The notes below the pieces were generated by a model that was not told where the DNA came from, ran no database searches, and saw only the letters and a program-made list of their open reading frames with translations. Below are positions 60,983 through 64,000 of a stretch of 64,000 bases of DNA, piece by piece. The position numbers and the translations under genes were made by a program. Every line of letters begins with the position of its first letter. Position 1 is the first letter of the stretch. Source of the stretch: Marinobacterium rhizophilum (lineage in GTDB: Bacteria; Pseudomonadota; Gammaproteobacteria; Pseudomonadales; Balneatricaceae); contig NZ_CP073347.1 in assembly GCF_024397915.1 (NCBI RefSeq), forward strand, positions 1,550,001-1,614,000, read 5' to 3'.

Positions 60983-62762
60983 GCGCGGCGACTTCAGCGG
61001 ATTTTGGCAGCTTGAAGGTCCAGACGGTGCCACCCTGGTTCAGGTGTTTCACGCGCTTGGCCACTTCGCCGCCCCACAGCGGTACGGCGCCACCCCAGCC
61101 GGACACCACGGAGACATACTGCTCGCCATCCTGTTCCCAGGTAATGGGCGTGCCGACGATGCCGGAACCGGTATTGAACTTGTATTTCTCCTCGCCGGTC
61201 CTGGCATCGAATGCCAGCAGGTAGCCTTCGGGGTTACCCGTGAACACCAGGCCACCCTTGGTCGTCATGACGCCCCCCCAGAGCGGTGCGTAGTTCTTGT
61301 AACGCCAGACTTCCTTGCCGGTTTTCGGGTCCATCGCCCGCAGCACGCCGATGTAGTCGTCGTTCAGGGCACTGATGGTGAAGCCTGCCCCCAGGTAGGC
61401 GGCACCCTTCTTGTAGGCGGTGGCCTCGTTCCAGATATCCATGGCCCATTCGTTGGACGGTACGTAGAACAGGCCGGTATCCTGGCTGAAGGCCATGGGC
61501 ATCCAGTTCTTGCCCCCCAGGAAGGACGGAGCCGAGAACACGGACTTGCCCTTCTCGCCTTCGGTTTGCGCCGGGTTGCCCGGACGCCCCTCCGGGTTCA
61601 GGATCGGACGTCCCTTGTCATCCAGGCCGGTGGCCCAGGTCATCTTGTCGACAAAGGGGAAACCCCGGATGAAGTCGCCGTTTTCGCGGTTCAGCACATA
61701 GAAGAAGCCATTACGGTCAGCCGTGGCCGCGGCCTTCACGGTCTTGCCGCCGTCCTCGTAGTCAAACGCGATCAGCTCGTTGACGCCGTCAAAGTCCCAG
61801 CCATCGTGGGGCGTGGTCTGGAAGTGCCAGACGATCTTGCCGCTATCCGGGTCGATCGCCAGACGGGACGAGGAAAAGAGGTTGTCACCGGGACGCATGT
61901 GGGAGTTCCAGGGCGCCGGGTTGCCGGTACCGAAGAACATCAGGTTGGTATCGGCGTCGTAGGTACCGCCGAGCCAGGTCGCGGCACCACCGCTCTTCCA
62001 CATGTCACCCGGCCAGGTACGACCGGCTTCACCACCGGAAATGCCGGCTTCAACCTTCTTGCCGTCCTTCCAGATGTAGCCCATGTGGCCTTCCACCGTC
62101 GGCCGCGTCCAGAGGATATCGCCGGTCTTGGCGTCATAGGCTTCCACCTTGCCGACCACGCCAAACTCGCCACCGGAAACACCGGTGATGACCTTGCCAT
62201 TGACGACGATGGGGGCTGCAGTCAGGGAATAGCCGGCCTTGTAATCATCCACCGTTTTCTTCCACACCACCTTGCCGCTGTCCTTGTCCAGGGCCACAAG
62301 CTTGGCGTCCAGGGTGCCGAAGATCACCAGGTCACCGTAGAGGGCGACGCCGCGGTTGATCACGTCGCAGCACGGCATGATGCCGTCCGGCAGGCGGGCA
62401 TCGTACTGCCACAGTTCGTCGCCGCTGGCGACATCAATGGCAAAGACGCGGGAGTAGGATGCCGTTACGTACATGACGCCATCCTTCACCATGGGCTGGG
62501 ATTCCTGCCCACGCTGTTTTTCGCCGCCAAAGGAGAAGGCCCATACCGGACGCAGCTCCTTGACGGTATCGGCATTGAGTTTGGTCAGCGGGCTGTAGCG
62601 CTGCCCGCGCAGACCCATGCCGTAACTGACGACGTCCTCGGTTGTCGCCTGGTCATTCTGAATATCCTGATCGGTGACCCCGGCCTGGGCTATTCCGGTC
62701 ATCGACATCGCGGCTACCAGGGTGGTAACGGCAAAGCCTTGGATGCAGCCAAATCTCTTCAT
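60978..62762 (-). CDS. PQQ-dependent alcohol dehydrogenase, lanthanide-type signature
   Basis: A 594-aa periplasmic quinoprotein (eight-bladed propeller). Signal peptide MKRFGCIQGFAVTTLVAAMS to AQA. Vicinal Cys pair in MPCCDVINRG, metal ligands including the Glu in VSGGEFGVVGK, the Asn region GTGNPAPWNSHM, and catalytic Asp in DGWDFDGVNE. The second Asp two residues on is the mark of lanthanide-using XoxF/PedH enzymes. AGGAG precedes ATG 62762. Electron acceptor is probably a cytochrome c outside the window; PqqD and a zinc hydrolase are upstream. The stop codon lies in a MITE end, so the last residues may have changed. Confidence 0.92.
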   Translation of the reverse strand: MKRFGCIQGFAVTTLVAAMSMTGIAQAGVTDQDIQNDQATTEDVVSYGMGLRGQRYSPLTKLNADTVKELRPVWAFSFGGEKQRGQESQPMVKDGVMYVTASYSRVFAIDVASGDELWQYDARLPDGIMPCCDVINRGVALYGDLVIFGTLDAKLVALDKDSGKVVWKKTVDDYKAGYSLTAAPIVVNGKVITGVSGGEFGVVGKVEAYDAKTGDILWTRPTVEGHMGYIWKDGKKVEAGISGGEAGRTWPGDMWKSGGAATWLGGTYDADTNLMFFGTGNPAPWNSHMRPGDNLFSSSRLAIDPDSGKIVWHFQTTPHDGWDFDGVNELIAFDYEDGGKTVKAAATADRNGFFYVLNRENGDFIRGFPFVDKMTWATGLDDKGRPILNPEGRPGNPAQTEGEKGKSVFSAPSFLGGKNWMPMAFSQDTGLFYVPSNEWAMDIWNEATAYKKGAAYLGAGFTISALNDDYIGVLRAMDPKTGKEVWRYKNYAPLWGGVMTTKGGLVFTGNPEGYLLAFDARTGEEKYKFNTGSGIVGTPITWEQDGEQYVSVVSGWGGAVPLWGGEVAKRVKHLNQGGTVWTFKLPKSAEVAAR

Positions 62763-62880
62763 CACAGTCTCCTCGCGGATTTCATTCTTATTAGAGCTGC
62801 GGGACGCGCTCCCGAACCTGACATGAATTCTTGAATTTGACGCCCAAACGAACAATTGCACCCCGGTAGCGGATTTCTAA

Positions 62881-63261
62881 TCACTTGGTACTACTCCTGC
62901 CTTCAAACAGACGCCCGGCCAGGCTCCGCACACAGCCGCGGGTCCTGGGAAAGGCCTGCTCGGGCAAGGAACAGCGCAGCACGCCCCGCACTTCAAAATG
63001 ACGCACGATGTCCTTCACCACATCGAGCCAGGCCCGACCTGGCCTGTGGCCCAGGCCATCCAGGCAGCAGGCTATCTGCGCCAGGTTGCGCCGGCCATCG
63101 CAGGCGCGCAGCACGTCCAGCGATACCGGGTCGAGGAACACCAGCTGGTGCGGTGCCTTGACCACCCAGCGCTGATGCCGGGGATCGAAATACAGCCGGC
63201 TGCCGGCGGCAAGGCTGGGTACCCGGCAGGGGCTCTCGGGTGTCATGCCTGCGAGTGTCAT
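62881..63261 (-). CDS. pqqD: PqqD-like protein
   Basis: A 126-aa protein, longer than the usual ~90. The middle is PqqD-like: VPSLAAGSRLYFDPRHQRWV, FLDPVSLDVLRACDGRRNLA. PqqD binds the PqqA peptide and hands it to PqqE during PQQ synthesis. The extra residues are a basic, low-complexity C-terminus. Between the quinoprotein and its hydrolase, so it may be a specialised copy rather than the one in a pqqABCDE operon, which is not seen here. Confidence 0.75.
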   Translation of the reverse strand: MTLAGMTPESPCRVPSLAAGSRLYFDPRHQRWVVKAPHQLVFLDPVSLDVLRACDGRRNLAQIACCLDGLGHRPGRAWLDVVKDIVRHFEVRGVLRCSLPEQAFPRTRGCVRSLAGRLFEGRSSTK

Positions 63262-63328
63262 AACGCCTCCATGGCGGGAAAAGCCCCGGCGGAAAACCAG
63301 TGGGCATAGCCGGATGCATCGGCCGGGA

Positions 63329-63976
63329 TCAGAACGCAGCCTCTTCGTAGGCCGGATACAGGTGGGCCACCGTGCGGGCGAACTCGTAGCGGGTCAGGCG
63401 AATGCCATCGAAGCGCCCATCGATCGGCAGTGCCATGACCTCGGTCATCGTCAGGCCCCGCTGCGCCGCCTGGCCCAGGGTCGCATCGAGCCAGGCAAGG
63501 TAGTCCTGCATCTGTGCGATGGCCTGGTGCCGGTCGTCGAGCGGGCCGTGTCCCGGCAGCAGCAGGCGATAATCCAGCGCGGCAAGCGTATCGAGTTCGT
63601 CACGCCAGTGCGCCAGGCCCGGGGTCTGGGGCGTGGTCAGGGCGCGCTGGTAAAACACCAGGTCACCAGCAAAGAGCACGCCGGTGGTTTCATCCAGCAT
63701 CACCAGGTCCGCCCCCGTGTGCCCTTCGAACGCCAGAAACCGCAAACGGTGACCACCGAGCTCCAGTCGCCCGGCCGGCTGGATAGCCCCGGGCACCACC
63801 ACTTCGGTACCGCGCATCCAGTCGCCCGTCAGGCCGTAGAGGTTGGTGGCGAAATCGTCGCCGTTCGCCCGAATCTGCTCGGCGGTACCGGCCAGGGCGC
63901 TGACGGGCGTATCGGCAAAGGCCTGATTACCCAGGAAATGGTCCGGGTGGGCATGGCTGTTGATTACCTTGACCAC
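63329..63976 (-). CDS. Quinoprotein-associated MBL-fold zinc hydrolase (5' end beyond the window)
   Basis: At least 215 aa of a metallo-beta-lactamase-fold protein. Metal motif SHAHPDHFLGN (HxHxDH), then FEGHTGADLVMLD, FAGDLVFYQR and LLPGHGPLDD supply the remaining ligands. Its position beside a PQQ dehydrogenase and PqqD fits the SoxH-related hydrolases of quinoprotein relay systems. The first in-frame Met (63976) is internal: the frame stays open to the window edge, so the true start lies further right. Confidence 0.8.
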   Translation of the reverse strand: MVKVINSHAHPDHFLGNQAFADTPVSALAGTAEQIRANGDDFATNLYGLTGDWMRGTEVVVPGAIQPAGRLELGGHRLRFLAFEGHTGADLVMLDETTGVLFAGDLVFYQRALTTPQTPGLAHWRDELDTLAALDYRLLLPGHGPLDDRHQAIAQMQDYLAWLDATLGQAAQRGLTMTEVMALPIDGRFDGIRLTRYEFARTVAHLYPAYEEAAF

Positions 63977-64000
63977 GGGCTTGTCGGTTACGCCTGCAAT

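Noticed and set aside
60927..62834. 635-codon open frame on the plus strand
   Set aside because: It is the mirror of the PQQ dehydrogenase gene, whose frame has a signal peptide and all family motifs. High GC keeps the antisense frame open.

Overview
The window looks like chromosome from an aquatic gammaproteobacterium, probably close to Oceanospirillaceae such as Marinobacterium. This is an inference from the gene set (YaeQ, DUF2058, DUF3422, class III ADH with FghA, ExaC-type ALDH, a PQQ dehydrogenase, RimK/RimB, a gamma-type 4.5S RNA); no marker gene settles it. Most of the sequence is ordinary, GC-rich core genome. It is interrupted by two accessory segments, with a nitrogen-compound locus at the left edge.

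Layout. 1-3340: an NCS1 nucleobase-type permease and a DUF1989 (urea carboxylase-associated) protein, divergent from a LysR regulator. 3399-11650: an integrative element of about 8 kb inserted in the 3' part of the SRP RNA gene (ffs, minus strand, intact copy at the right end). It carries a tyrosine integrase, a serine recombinase with a res-like site, a GIY-YIG endonuclease, a small phage-like operon and a degenerate repeat tract. Its ends are ~205-bp direct copies of the ffs 3' region, and tandem 12-mers flank the core as in integrase arm sites. The left flank keeps the first codons of a second, related integrase, so the site has been used more than once.

11881-52669: core genes. They include two LysE exporters, cytochrome b561 with YceI, a LOG-family protein, a peroxiredoxin, formaldehyde detoxification (frmA-fghA), a cold-shock protein with a long leader, an ATP-grasp/peptidase cluster (RimK-like, GNAT-C39, rimK, rimB), zntB, srkA, a PDZ-M48 lipoprotein followed by heptamer repeat arrays, a LysR/DoxX/LigB locus, a RIO kinase and yaeQ. 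A tightly overlapped signalling operon at 35795-44092 runs cheR-cheB-hybrid kinase-REC/kinase-REC-REC/GGDEF/EAL. Then come a muramidase, nitronate monooxygenase, exaC, yddG, an AraC regulator, an FKBP and an MscS-like protein.

53008-59438: an AT-richer catabolic operon (TRAP transporter DctPQM, a 45-aa membrane protein, IlvD/Edd dehydratase, IclR regulator, HpcH/HpaI aldolase). It probably imports a sugar acid and cleaves it without phosphorylation. An IS3-type orfA fragment lies on its left, and two inverted copies of a ~180-bp MITE-like element lie on its right. 60978-64000: a PQQ alcohol dehydrogenase with the extra aspartate typical of lanthanide enzymes, PqqD, and a quinoprotein-associated zinc hydrolase cut by the window edge.

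The most unusual signal is a set of five 33-nt hairpins in the ffs element (5970-6770). Their outer arms differ in sequence from copy to copy yet stay complementary, even where the surrounding reading frame is broken.
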